NCBI GenBank assembly: GCA_022826565.1
Contig: JAJDUP010000012.1
Span: 1-64,000, forward strand
Direction of reading: 5' to 3'
DNA length: 64,000 bases
Origin: Gemmatimonadota bacterium
GTDB taxonomy: Bacteria > Gemmatimonadota > Gemmatimonadetes > Longimicrobiales > Gaopeijiaceae
How positions within the stretch are numbered: the stretch's first letter is position 1; every line of letters starts with the position of its first letter. A program made the translations under genes and the position numbers. The notes below the pieces were generated by a model. The model had not been told where the DNA came from. It saw only the letters and a program-made list of their open reading frames with translations, and did not search any database. Positions 1-7,957 of the stretch are shown one piece after another.

Positions 1-22
1 CCGCTACTCGCTCACTCCAAGG

Positions 23-146
23 TGATCGGCATGCTCTGGAATCGGTGATCGGCATGGTGGAATCACTGATCGGCATGCTCTGGAATCGGTGATCGGCATG
101 GGATGGAATCACTGATCGGCATGTGCCGGAATCAGCAGTCAGCATG
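23..146. repeat. Five short direct repeats at the left edge, probable insertion-sequence end
   Basis: The 11-mer TGATCGGCATG occurs at 23, 46, 67, 90 and 113, so the period is 23, 21, 23 and 23 bp. Most copies are followed by a GGAATC-like tail. A degenerate sixth copy near 137 is already inside coding remnant. The array stops where similarity to the NHL lipoprotein paralogue begins (about 134). Multiple short terminal repeats are typical of IS21-type ends, but no transposase is visible because the window begins here, so the family assignment is inference. Confidence 0.6.
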
Positions 147-265
147 ACGTCCGGGCCTTCGAGGGTTCCCGAATGCCCGCCGGCACCGGGTGCGCCCGCA
201 GAGTCTCCGCAGGCCAATGTGCCCGTCAGTGCACCCGTGATCAGTGTCCGCGTCCCGGCTCTCAT
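134..265 (-). pseudogene. Truncated paralogue of the NHL lipoprotein (N-terminus only)
   Basis: Reading leftward from an ATG at 265, about 44 codons give a lipoprotein signal (MRAGTRTLITGALTGTLACG) and then GTLEGPDVMLTA. That string matches the intact neighbour at 385-1644, which has GTLEGPDVMLTAV at the same place after its own lipobox. Similarity stops after MLTA, at about 134, where the direct-repeat array starts. The two genes were therefore tandem paralogues, and this copy lost its propeller to an insertion or rearrangement. The reading frame runs on into the repeats without homology. What lies left of the window is unknown. Confidence 0.75.
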
Positions 266-384
266 TCTTGAAGGGTTTGTTCCGTGGGCGACCTTTCGCA
301 ACTCAAGCAACGAGACGGAACCTGAATGACCCAGCGGTCAGTGAGGCGGCCGCGAACGAAACGCGTATGAAACCCCCGTCGACG

Positions 385-1644
385 TCAGGAACTGGCGGGC
401 CTTTGTTCATCCTCCGGGCCTGTAGGGCGCGGTAGCAAGGACACCAGGCGGATCACGCGGACGACCTGCACACCGAACTCGTCGGTCTCGATATACGCCA
501 TGAGTCCATTTGGCCCGAAGGCGCTGGGGATTCTCACTCCATCGGCGGGCAGCGTTCCGACATAGCCTCCGTCCGGCGTCACGATGTCGATGGGTCCCGG
601 TGCACCCCCATCCTCGCCTGTCCGCTCAACCCAGATCCGATCATCCCAGTCCACCGCGATGTTGGCGATGACCGGAACCTCTTCCGCGAAAGTCATCGCA
701 TCCGCGCTCTCCTTCTCGATACGGAATATGCCCACGTTGCTCGGCACGTCCCGGGCGCGGTGCCGCTCCCGCGCCGCCTCCCTCATTGGTTCGGTCACTG
801 CGAGTGGCGTGATCGGGCGTTCCACCGCCCCTAACACATTGCCGTCGCGGGCGATCAGCTTGATTCGGTAGCCGATCGAGTCCACTACGGCCAGGCGACC
901 GTCGGCGGTGACGTCGAAATGAAGGCGTGGTTCAAAGGCGCGGCCCGCGCGGAGGCGGGCGGGGTCTCCAGCGGACCTGCGTGTATTCCTCGTCCCGGCC
1001 TCTTCATCCGGCAACTCCCAGGCAGTGTAGAGGACTTGCGGCTTTCCATGCTCGATGGGAAAGATCTCGATGGGCCGACCCGGCGGATCCAGTTGTGCCA
1101 ACCCCTGGCGGTAGCGCTCGACATCAAATCGGAGGACGGTCGACACGAAGCTCCCGTCCGGAAAGGCCTTTGCGTCCCAGCGCGGGCTGCCGGTCGAGAC
1201 GTGCATCGGGATCCTGCGCAGGTGCTCTCCTCTGGGAGCAAAGACCTCGATGGCGCCCGTGCTGTTGATGGCGTATCCACCGTCTGGAAAGACATGGATC
1301 GAAGAAGGCGACCGCAATTCACCGGGTCCTTCGCCGGAGCCTCCCACCATGCGCAAGAAGCTGCCGTCTGGAGCAACCACCACGACCCGGTCGGCTCGCA
1401 TGTCGACGATGTGTGCGTTCCCGGCTCCGTCGAAGGCGACATCGGAAAGTAGACCGAAACTCTCCCAGTCGTCCCCCATGTACTCCCCGACGGTGTAGAC
1501 GTCCTCGGTCACGGCCGTGAGCATGACGTCCGGTCCCTCGAGGGTTCCGGGCAGGCCGTCGCTACCGGGTCTGTCCGTGACGTCGCCGCATGCGAGGGCG
1601 CTGCCGAGCACGCTCATGATCAGGATCGGGATCCGGGTTTTCAT
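385..1644 (-). CDS. 6-bladed beta-propeller (NHL-like) lipoprotein
   Basis: A 419-aa exported lipoprotein. The signal MKTRIPILIMSVLGSALAC ends in a lipobox with Cys19, so it is probably anchored on the cell surface or in the periplasm. Repeated segments such as FDGAGNAHIVDMRADRVVVV, FPDGGYAINSTGAIEVF and TADGRLAVVDSIGYRIKLI have the pattern of NHL/6-bladed propeller blades, which usually bind ligands or scaffold. No catalytic residues are recognisable. Gemmatimonadota carry many such paralogues, and a truncated one lies immediately downstream on the same strand. The ligand is unknown. The gene is divergent from the racemase-like gene at 1792, so the 1645-1791 gap must hold both promoters. Confidence 0.75.
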   Translation of the reverse strand: MKTRIPILIMSVLGSALACGDVTDRPGSDGLPGTLEGPDVMLTAVTEDVYTVGEYMGDDWESFGLLSDVAFDGAGNAHIVDMRADRVVVVAPDGSFLRMVGGSGEGPGELRSPSSIHVFPDGGYAINSTGAIEVFAPRGEHLRRIPMHVSTGSPRWDAKAFPDGSFVSTVLRFDVERYRQGLAQLDPPGRPIEIFPIEHGKPQVLYTAWELPDEEAGTRNTRRSAGDPARLRAGRAFEPRLHFDVTADGRLAVVDSIGYRIKLIARDGNVLGAVERPITPLAVTEPMREAARERHRARDVPSNVGIFRIEKESADAMTFAEEVPVIANIAVDWDDRIWVERTGEDGGAPGPIDIVTPDGGYVGTLPADGVRIPSAFGPNGLMAYIETDEFGVQVVRVIRLVSLLPRPTGPEDEQRPASS

Positions 1645-1791
1645 CCGCGAAGAGTCCTTTCTTTGGACGCGAACCTAAAAACTAATCCTTTCGTTTATCG
1701 ACGTCACCTCCGCGAGCGTGTCTGGCCCACCGCCTTTCCGCCCGGTACATTCGCTTCATTCCGTCCACCGCCCGTCAAGCCCGGAGGGCCC

Positions 1792-3054
1792 ATGGATCGC
1801 CCGTCGTCCCCGCTCCCCCGCCGCCGTTTTCTGCAACTGACCGGAACAGCTATGGGCCTCGCCACGACCTCCGCCTGCGCATCATCGGGCGTATCGGTCA
1901 ACGCAGGCTCCGGCCCGGCACCCACCGGCGCCACTGCCCGCGCCTACACTCCCACCCGCTCCGACCCGTGGATCGAACTCGACCGCGCCGCGTGGGCCCA
2001 CAACGTCCGCGAGGCTGCGCGGCTGGCAGACGGCCGCCCCATCCTTGCCGTCGTGAAGAACAACGCGTACGGGCTGGGTGATCGTGCGGTCGGGCCGCTG
2101 CTAGCCGACATGCCGCAGGTGGGCGGTCTCGCCGCCGTGCGCGTCGAGGAGGCGCTGGCCATGCGGGAAGAAGGCGTCACCAAGCCCATCGTGGTCATGG
2201 CCGAGGCGGACGAGGACGAGATCGAGGAGATGGCGAGGAACGACGTGCTCCCGTCCGTGTGGCTGGACGACGCGCCCGGGCGGCTGCAGCGCGTGTCGCG
2301 GCGGATCGGCCGGCCCGTGCCCGTACAGCTCTTCATCGACACCGGGATGAACCGCGAGGGCATGCCGCATGCACGCGCCCGCGGCTGGATCGAGGAGCTG
2401 GTGCATAGCCAATACGTCGATGTCAACGGCACCTACACCATGTTCACCCACGACCTGGACTTCGACCGGGAACAGCACGCCCGCTTCGAGGAGCTGCTCG
2501 CCTGGGCACGCGAGAGGAATCTGCCGCTCGGCACCCTCCACGCCGCGCCCACCTACGAGCTGTTCCACCTGCCCGAAGCGCACTACGACATGGTTCGGCC
2601 CGGGAACGGCCTGTTCGGCAATCCTCCGGGGGACGACAAAGCCAGGGAGATGGCCGACCTCAGGCCCGTGTTCAGCCTGAAGACGCGGGTCGTGCGCGTC
2701 GAACACCTGGAGCCGGGCGACAGCGCGGGCTTCAACCGCACCTTCATGCCCGACCGGGCGACCTGGGTGGCGCTGCTCCCGATCGGCCGCACGGACGGCT
2801 ACCCGTCCGCAGCAAACGGCACCTGCGAGGTGCTGATCAACGGCCGCCTGTACCCGGTTGCCGGCGGGGTCAACTCCGCGCACACGATCCTCGATATCGG
2901 TGAGGAAAGGACCGTCGAGGTCGGTGACATCGCCACCCTCATCGGACCCGATCATCCCGCCGTGCTTCCCCACACCGTCGCCGAGCGCACCGAACTCGGG
3001 TTTCTGCGCATCATCCAATCCATGAATCCGCGGCTCCCGAGACGAGTGGTGTAG
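1792..3054 (+). CDS. Tat-exported alanine racemase-like PLP protein
   Basis: Predicted 420 aa. I chose the ATG at 1792 because CGGAGGG precedes it and the product then begins with a twin-arginine signal (RRRFLQLTG) and a Cys in SACASSG. The frame is open upstream to 1663 but that part has no coding signs. The PLP-lysine motif is clear (ILAVVKNNAYGLGDRAV), as is the alanine-racemase C-terminal beta-domain (ALLPIGRTDGYP, HTILDIGEERTVEVGD). Odd points: the usual catalytic tyrosine motif SYGRTF reads GFNRTF here, so Tyr is Phe, and the SMDQ-like motif reads GVNSAH. It may act on another amino acid in the periplasm or catalyse a one-face reaction. The racemase fold is secure; the activity is not. 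Confidence 0.8.
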   Translation: MDRPSSPLPRRRFLQLTGTAMGLATTSACASSGVSVNAGSGPAPTGATARAYTPTRSDPWIELDRAAWAHNVREAARLADGRPILAVVKNNAYGLGDRAVGPLLADMPQVGGLAAVRVEEALAMREEGVTKPIVVMAEADEDEIEEMARNDVLPSVWLDDAPGRLQRVSRRIGRPVPVQLFIDTGMNREGMPHARARGWIEELVHSQYVDVNGTYTMFTHDLDFDREQHARFEELLAWARERNLPLGTLHAAPTYELFHLPEAHYDMVRPGNGLFGNPPGDDKAREMADLRPVFSLKTRVVRVEHLEPGDSAGFNRTFMPDRATWVALLPIGRTDGYPSAANGTCEVLINGRLYPVAGGVNSAHTILDIGEERTVEVGDIATLIGPDHPAVLPHTVAERTELGFLRIIQSMNPRLPRRVV

Positions 3055-3141
3055 ACGATGGCGGCCAGGGCCGGCGCCGCGCTGATCGTGAACGCCGCAG
3101 CCGCGCTCATCTACGCGGTCACGCACTAGGGCCGGATCGAA

Positions 3142-4149
3142 ATGGACACGCAAGACGCGCGCGGCCGGCACCCCATCGGCCTCCTCGGCCTGGGCGTCTA
3201 CCTCCCCGAGCGCGTGATGACGAACGACGAATGGTCCGAGCACGTCGACACCTCCGACGAGTGGATCGTGGCCCGCACCGGCATTCGTACGCGGCGGATT
3301 GCAGGAGATGAAGAAAGCACGGCCGATCTGGCGCTGGCCGCTGCCCGCGCAGCTCTGGCGGACGGCGCCTTTGAGCCTGCGGATATCGACGAGATCGTAC
3401 TGGCGACAGACACGCCCGAGGTCTTTGCCCCCGACACGGCGGCGTACGTGCAGGCCCGCCTCGGCGTCGGCAACATCCCGTGCTACGACCTCGCCGGCAG
3501 CGGCTGCGCGGGCTTCGTCCTGGCGCTCGACATCGCGCGCTCACGGGCCCTCGCGAATGGCCGCCGGATGCTCGTGATCGGGGTAGAGCTGATCACCCGG
3601 CTCATGAACTGGAAAGACCGCAACACCTGCGTGCTCTTCGGCGACGCGGCCGGCGCGGCAGTGGTGGGGCGCGGCCCGGGCGCGGTCGAGATTCTGGCCG
3701 CGACGGCGGGCACGGACGGCACCAAGAGCGACATCCTGGGGCTGGAGACCGGAGGCACGCGCCAGCCCGTCACGATGGAGCGGGTGCGGCAGGGGCTCCA
3801 CAAGAACCTCGTAATGGACGGACGCGAGGTCTTCCGCCAGGCCGTCCACCGGATGAGCGCCGCGTCGCTCGAGGTGGTGTCCACCGCCGGCGTTTCCATG
3901 GACGACGTGGCGCTCGTCGTACCCCACCAGGCGAACCTGCGCATTTTGAACGCCGTCGCGGCGCGGTTGGGTCTCTCCGACGAGCGCGTTTTCATCAACG
4001 TCCAGAAGTACGGCAACACGGGCTCTGCGTCCGTCCCCGTGGCGCTTTGGGAGGCACGGGATGTGGGGCTGATCAAGCCGGGTGACCTGGTACTGTTGAC
4101 GGCATTCGGGGCCGGGTTTCACTGGGCGGCAGTGTTGTTGCGCTTCTGA
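3142..4149 (+). CDS. fabH: Beta-ketoacyl-ACP synthase III (FabH)
   Basis: 335 aa, the normal FabH length. The Cys-His-Asn triad is visible: Cys in LAGSGCAGFVLAL (about residue 119), His in VPHQANLRI and Asn in KYGNTGSASVP. FabH condenses acyl-CoA with malonyl-ACP to start fatty-acid synthesis in the cytoplasm. It also has the TDEWIVARTGIRTRRI segment (here TSDEWIVARTG) typical of the family. It lies 87 bp downstream of the racemase-like gene on the same strand, with only a 23-codon hydrophobic frame (3058-3129) between them. No other fatty-acid genes are nearby, so it may be a supplementary copy feeding special primers; that is inference. Confidence 0.93.
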   Translation: MDTQDARGRHPIGLLGLGVYLPERVMTNDEWSEHVDTSDEWIVARTGIRTRRIAGDEESTADLALAAARAALADGAFEPADIDEIVLATDTPEVFAPDTAAYVQARLGVGNIPCYDLAGSGCAGFVLALDIARSRALANGRRMLVIGVELITRLMNWKDRNTCVLFGDAAGAAVVGRGPGAVEILAATAGTDGTKSDILGLETGGTRQPVTMERVRQGLHKNLVMDGREVFRQAVHRMSAASLEVVSTAGVSMDDVALVVPHQANLRILNAVAARLGLSDERVFINVQKYGNTGSASVPVALWEARDVGLIKPGDLVLLTAFGAGFHWAAVLLRF

Positions 4150-4156
4150 CTGGAAG

Positions 4157-4262
4157 ACGTTCCAGCCGAAACGCCGGGCTAACCCGCAACGCAGCGAAAA
4201 CGCTTCACCTGAGACGCCAAGCCAACCCACGGCGAAGCGAAAAACGTTTCAGCTGAAACGTT
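4157..4262. repeat. Three degenerate palindromes with 44-bp period
   Basis: In the gap between the convergent fabH and metalloprotease genes, a degenerate palindrome is repeated with centres near 4165, 4209 and 4252. The third copy, AACGTTTCAGCTGAAACGTT (4243-4262), is a perfect 20-bp palindrome. Each of the first two is followed by a similar run, CGCARCGCAGCGAAA-like in copy 1 and GGCGAAGCGAAA in copy 2. No poly-T tract follows, so a simple terminator is not obvious; transcription termination between convergent genes remains the plainest role. Confidence 0.7.
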
Positions 4263-4266
4263 ACGT

Positions 4267-4308
4267 GTAATGTTTACTTTACAAAATGTCGTGTTTGATA
4301 TACATTTC
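4267..4308 (+). promoter_or_regulatory. Recurrent 42-bp AT-rich motif, copy 1
   Basis: GTAATG starts at 4267, TTACA at 4279, ATGTC at 4286 and TACATT at 4301. The same four blocks with identical spacing occur at 38663, 55071 and 60519. Read as a promoter it gives TTTACA, a 17-bp spacer and TACATT. However, this copy points into the 3' end of the metalloprotease gene, which does not fit a normal promoter. It differs sharply in base composition from the GC-rich surroundings. Confidence 0.6.
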
Positions 4309-4333
4309 TGTGTCTGGCAGCCAGGAATGCTCG

Positions 4334-6859
4334 TCAGTGGCCGACCGGCCGATCGCGCGCCCAGCCCGGACCCTGCGGCGCTTCGGTACGCTCACCAGCC
4401 GCCCACGGGCGCTCGAAGTAGCGATCGATCGTGCTGACGACTCGCTCGGCGTGCGCCACCACGGTCGCACCCGTTGGATCGGCGGAGTCGCCTGTGGCGG
4501 AGTCGGACGCGGCGCGAGCCTGGGCGCGCCGGAGTCCCCACTCGGCAGCCGCGCGTGCCTCGGTGGTCGCCGCCTCGTTCGCCGCCAGAGCCAGCAACTC
4601 GTCCACGACGACGTTCTGGACCACGCGCACCAGCGCCGCGTCCGATGCACCCTCGGACCGATCCCACGAGTCATCCACCAACCGGCCCACCACCTCCTCA
4701 AGACTCGGCAGCGACGGGTCACGGGCGTGGAACGCCACCACACGCGCCGTGCGGCCAGGCGCCAGCACCCCGCCGACGATCTCGCTCGCGACGGTAGTCG
4801 CGGCCCCAATTTGATCGAATGCCGGCCCCGCACGATTCGTCCACGCAGGCCCCCCACCAACCCACCCGAATGACCGGGGCGCCATGATCGCCAACACCGA
4901 CTCCGGGATCGCGAGCTGCTCGGGGGCCAGCGCGTCGCTCACCAGCCCCATCGCCCGCCGGACCCGGTCGGCCGGCACCAGCTCCGTCACCGGCAGGATG
5001 TCGCCGCGCACCCCGTAGGTGTAATCCATCCCGCCGATTGTCTTGATCGCCGCTTCGTACGTGGCGCGGTGGCTGAAGTACACCGGCGCGAAGCGCTCCC
5101 GCAGCTTGTGCATCGGCTCGCCCGGCTCGATCGCGCGCTCGTCGAAGGAGTCGATCATGAAGCGCCGGACCTCGCTCACGCGTTCGAACTCGTCGAGCAC
5201 GTCGCTCCCGTTGATCCACCAGGTCGCATCCGGGTACGAGTTGTCGGCGCCGGCATCCGGGTTCGTAATGAAACGCCAGCCGCGCTCCTGCGCCTCAAGG
5301 AGCAGGCCGCCCAGGAACGCCTCCTCGCTCTCGCCGGTAGGCGGCGACGCATAGGCGTACCGGATCGCCAGCGTGTCGTACGCGCCGGGGCCGGCACGAT
5401 AGGCCCCGGACAGGTCGAGCCGCCCATCGCGCAGTTCGATCACCGGCGCGGGATAGTCCATCACCGACGCATGCCCGTCGCTGATCGAGATGAAGTTGTG
5501 CGCCAGCCCCAGCGTGTGCCCGATCTCGTGCGCCGAGTGCTGGCGGCGGCGCATCATCACAAACTCCTCGCCGTCGACGCCCGGCGCCGCGCCCGCGTAC
5601 CAGTCGCCGTCCACCCCGGCCGCCCCCGCGAAGGTGTTGTAGTTGGCCAGCGACCGGTACGAATCCATCCGCACCGCCGCCTTGATGATCTCGCCCGTGC
5701 GGGGGTCGGTGAACGACGGCCCGATCGAGGAGCCCGCCTCGGTGCGGTGCACCCACTGGATCACGTGGTAGCGGGCGTCCATCGGATCCATGTCCGCCGG
5801 CATGTCCTCGACGCGGAAGGCGTCGATGAACCCGGCCGCCTCGAACACCTGGTTCCACCAAACCCCGCCGATCTTGAACGCCGCTCGGTACGGCTCCGGG
5901 ACCGCAGGATCAAGGTAGTAGACGATCGGCTCGACCGGCTCGCTCATTGCTGCCGCCGGATCGGCCTTGACCAGCCGGTGACGCCTCGCCAGCGCTGACT
6001 GGTAGTCGTCGTCGAAGGGTTTGCCGAAGTCGAAGTAGCCGGTGGCGAACACCCCGATCCTGGGGTCGAAGCGGCGGGGCGTGTAGCCGTCGTCGGGGAG
6101 CATCACCAGCGAGTGATGCTGCCGCAGCGTCATCGCCCGCCCGTCGGGTGTGTGACGCTGGATCTCGCCGCCCGGCCGGTCGCTCTCGAAGGTGAGCGAC
6201 GCTTCCACCTCGGTGTTCTCCGGGAACGCCTTCGTGCGGGGCAGGAAGATGGCGCTCCGATTCGCATCGAGCCGGTAGGCGCCCTGGTTGGCCGCCTGCA
6301 GCCGCGCCGCAATCCCGACGACGTCGCGCAGGAAGAACGAGGTCGCGTCGACCAGCGTCCGCCCGTCCTCCTCGGCAACCGCCGTGAAGCCTCCGACCGT
6401 CGAGGTCGGGAACGACTCCTCGACGGACCGCACGAGCGCTTCGGTGGGATCGGTCTCGGCGCGGAAGCCGGGGTTGTCAAGCACGAGCAGCACCTTCGGC
6501 CCAACCCGCTCGAAGTGCGCGAGGTATGCGCTCTGAATGTTGCCGCGGTCGAGCCCCAGCGCGTTGGAGCCGACCCCGGTCGCGAGCGACGTCAGGTAGA
6601 GGAACTGCTCGTCCCAGCGTCCGACCTCGAGGAGGAGCCGGCCCCCGGCGTCGTCCCAGTAGAGGGGGAAGTAGCCGGGCTGGGCGTCCATGCCGCGGGT
6701 GTAGTCGGCGATGGTCGGCAGGCCGCCGTCGGCCGCGGGTGATTGGGTGGCCGCAGGGACCGGCAGGAAGAGGAGGGCCGCGGCGAGGATGAGCGCGGTT
6801 GCGGCCGCCACGGGAGACCGAGGGGGCAGATGCGGGATGGCGGTGTTCACTGGGCGCAT
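4334..6859 (-). CDS. Exported zinc-dependent metalloprotease (DUF5117/DUF4953 type)
   Basis: 841 aa from the ATG at 6859, preceded by AAAGGA. The 22 extra codons upstream (to 6925) lack signal character. The N-terminus carries a signal peptide (a hydrophobic run ending VPAATQSPA), so the enzyme is exported. Near residue 440 is the zinc motif HEIGHTLGLAHNF (HExxHxxGxxH), followed by a Met-turn in SVMDYPAP, as in metzincins. The N-terminal part has the layout of the DUF5117/5118 families that accompany this catalytic domain in Bacteroidota and Gemmatimonadota. Substrates are unknown; a role in digesting external protein is likely, given the other exported peptidases in the window. Confidence 0.87.
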   Translation of the reverse strand: MRPVNTAIPHLPPRSPVAAATALILAAALLFLPVPAATQSPAADGGLPTIADYTRGMDAQPGYFPLYWDDAGGRLLLEVGRWDEQFLYLTSLATGVGSNALGLDRGNIQSAYLAHFERVGPKVLLVLDNPGFRAETDPTEALVRSVEESFPTSTVGGFTAVAEEDGRTLVDATSFFLRDVVGIAARLQAANQGAYRLDANRSAIFLPRTKAFPENTEVEASLTFESDRPGGEIQRHTPDGRAMTLRQHHSLVMLPDDGYTPRRFDPRIGVFATGYFDFGKPFDDDYQSALARRHRLVKADPAAAMSEPVEPIVYYLDPAVPEPYRAAFKIGGVWWNQVFEAAGFIDAFRVEDMPADMDPMDARYHVIQWVHRTEAGSSIGPSFTDPRTGEIIKAAVRMDSYRSLANYNTFAGAAGVDGDWYAGAAPGVDGEEFVMMRRRQHSAHEIGHTLGLAHNFISISDGHASVMDYPAPVIELRDGRLDLSGAYRAGPGAYDTLAIRYAYASPPTGESEEAFLGGLLLEAQERGWRFITNPDAGADNSYPDATWWINGSDVLDEFERVSEVRRFMIDSFDERAIEPGEPMHKLRERFAPVYFSHRATYEAAIKTIGGMDYTYGVRGDILPVTELVPADRVRRAMGLVSDALAPEQLAIPESVLAIMAPRSFGWVGGGPAWTNRAGPAFDQIGAATTVASEIVGGVLAPGRTARVVAFHARDPSLPSLEEVVGRLVDDSWDRSEGASDAALVRVVQNVVVDELLALAANEAATTEARAAAEWGLRRAQARAASDSATGDSADPTGATVVAHAERVVSTIDRYFERPWAAGERTEAPQGPGWARDRPVGH

Positions 6860-6961
6860 TGTCGGACAATCCTTTTCGGGGCTGAGGAGGTGGCAGGCAC
6901 AGGGGCTCAAGGCTTGTTGTCCCAACCTGCGTACTTCGTAATGGACAAGGTGGCCGGCCTG

Positions 6962-7915
6962 TCAGCGAGGCTGGCGGCGCCTGATCCTCTCGAGCAGGTC
7001 CACGGGCACGCGAGTACCGTACTCGGTCGCGCCGGCGAGCCGGGTGAAATACCAGTAGCTGAGGGCAGCGACGGTTTCGATCTCGGCCGAGATCTCGGGA
7101 GTCTCGCCGTAGTTGCCCATGACGGCGAGCGCGTACGGGCGCCCCTCGAGGTCGACCACGCCCCACGAGGTGCGGACGCCGGCGATCGACCCGGTCTTCT
7201 GGAGCACGCGCACACCCGGACCCGTGCCGTCCTGGATCGGGCCGGCGTGCGGAATGGCGAGGACGGCCTGCATTTCGCGGCAATCCTCCGCCGGCATCGG
7301 CAGGTCGCATTCGAGGATGCGCCGCATGAGGGTCGCGGCCTCGAGCGGGGTGGAGAGGTTCTCGTTGCCCCGGGCACTCTGTTCCTGTCGGATCATCTTG
7401 CGCTGCAGGCGGGTGTCGCGCAGGCCCAGCTCGGCCATGATCGCGGTGACGTTCTCCATCCCCACCCGGTCGATCAGCATGTTCGTGGCCATGTTGTCGG
7501 AGACGGTGATCATCATGACGGCCAGATCATGCAGCGAGAGCGACGAGGTACCATCGCCGAAATGCCGGATGTACCCGCTGCCGCCCACCCGCTCCTCGGC
7601 CCGGATCGGGACCGGCCGGTCCACGTCCATCTCGCCCCGCGCCTGCCGCACGTACATCGCCACCAGGACGGAGACCTTGATGGCGCTCCCCTGCGGAAAG
7701 ACGAGCGCCTCGTTCACGCCGAACACGCGGTCGCCCGCAAGATCGATGACGGCAATCCCCATGACGCCGGGAAGCTCCCACGCGATCTCGCCCAGCGCTT
7801 CCTGGTACTTGGCCGCCAGGATCTCGCGGTGGGCCTCCTGGGCGAGTGCGGGCCGTGTGGTGGTGGGGATGAGGGCGGCGATGATCAGACCGGCGGCGAT
7901 CGTGGCGCGGAACAT
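6962..7915 (-). CDS. Exported class A beta-lactamase-like serine hydrolase (PenP superfamily)
   Basis: 317 aa with an N-terminal signal (MFRATIAAGLIIAALIPTTTRPALAQ). The three active-site motifs are present: SAIK (S-x-x-K) near residue 77, SDN in VSDNMATNML, and KTG in LQKTGSIAG. The glutamate of the class A omega loop (ExxLN) is not visible: the matching region reads RKMIRQEQSARGNENLS. The protein is therefore more likely a penicillin-binding or carboxypeptidase-like hydrolase, or a weak lactamase, than a classical TEM-like enzyme. It lies downstream of the S9 peptidase gene in the same direction, with a gap of about 40 bp. Confidence 0.82.
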   Translation of the reverse strand: MFRATIAAGLIIAALIPTTTRPALAQEAHREILAAKYQEALGEIAWELPGVMGIAVIDLAGDRVFGVNEALVFPQGSAIKVSVLVAMYVRQARGEMDVDRPVPIRAEERVGGSGYIRHFGDGTSSLSLHDLAVMMITVSDNMATNMLIDRVGMENVTAIMAELGLRDTRLQRKMIRQEQSARGNENLSTPLEAATLMRRILECDLPMPAEDCREMQAVLAIPHAGPIQDGTGPGVRVLQKTGSIAGVRTSWGVVDLEGRPYALAVMGNYGETPEISAEIETVAALSYWYFTRLAGATEYGTRVPVDLLERIRRRQPR

Positions 7916-7957
7916 GGCGGTTCTCCCGGGGCGCTTTGCGTGAGGTTGAGGCGCGGG

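Noticed and set aside
23..146. CRISPR array at the left edge
   Set aside because: The units are 21-23 bp with no room for spacers, and the intervening bases are not variable spacers.
3058..3129. 23-codon hydrophobic frame between the racemase-like gene and fabH
   Set aside because: It has no ribosome site and is very short; such Ala-rich frames arise often in GC-rich DNA.
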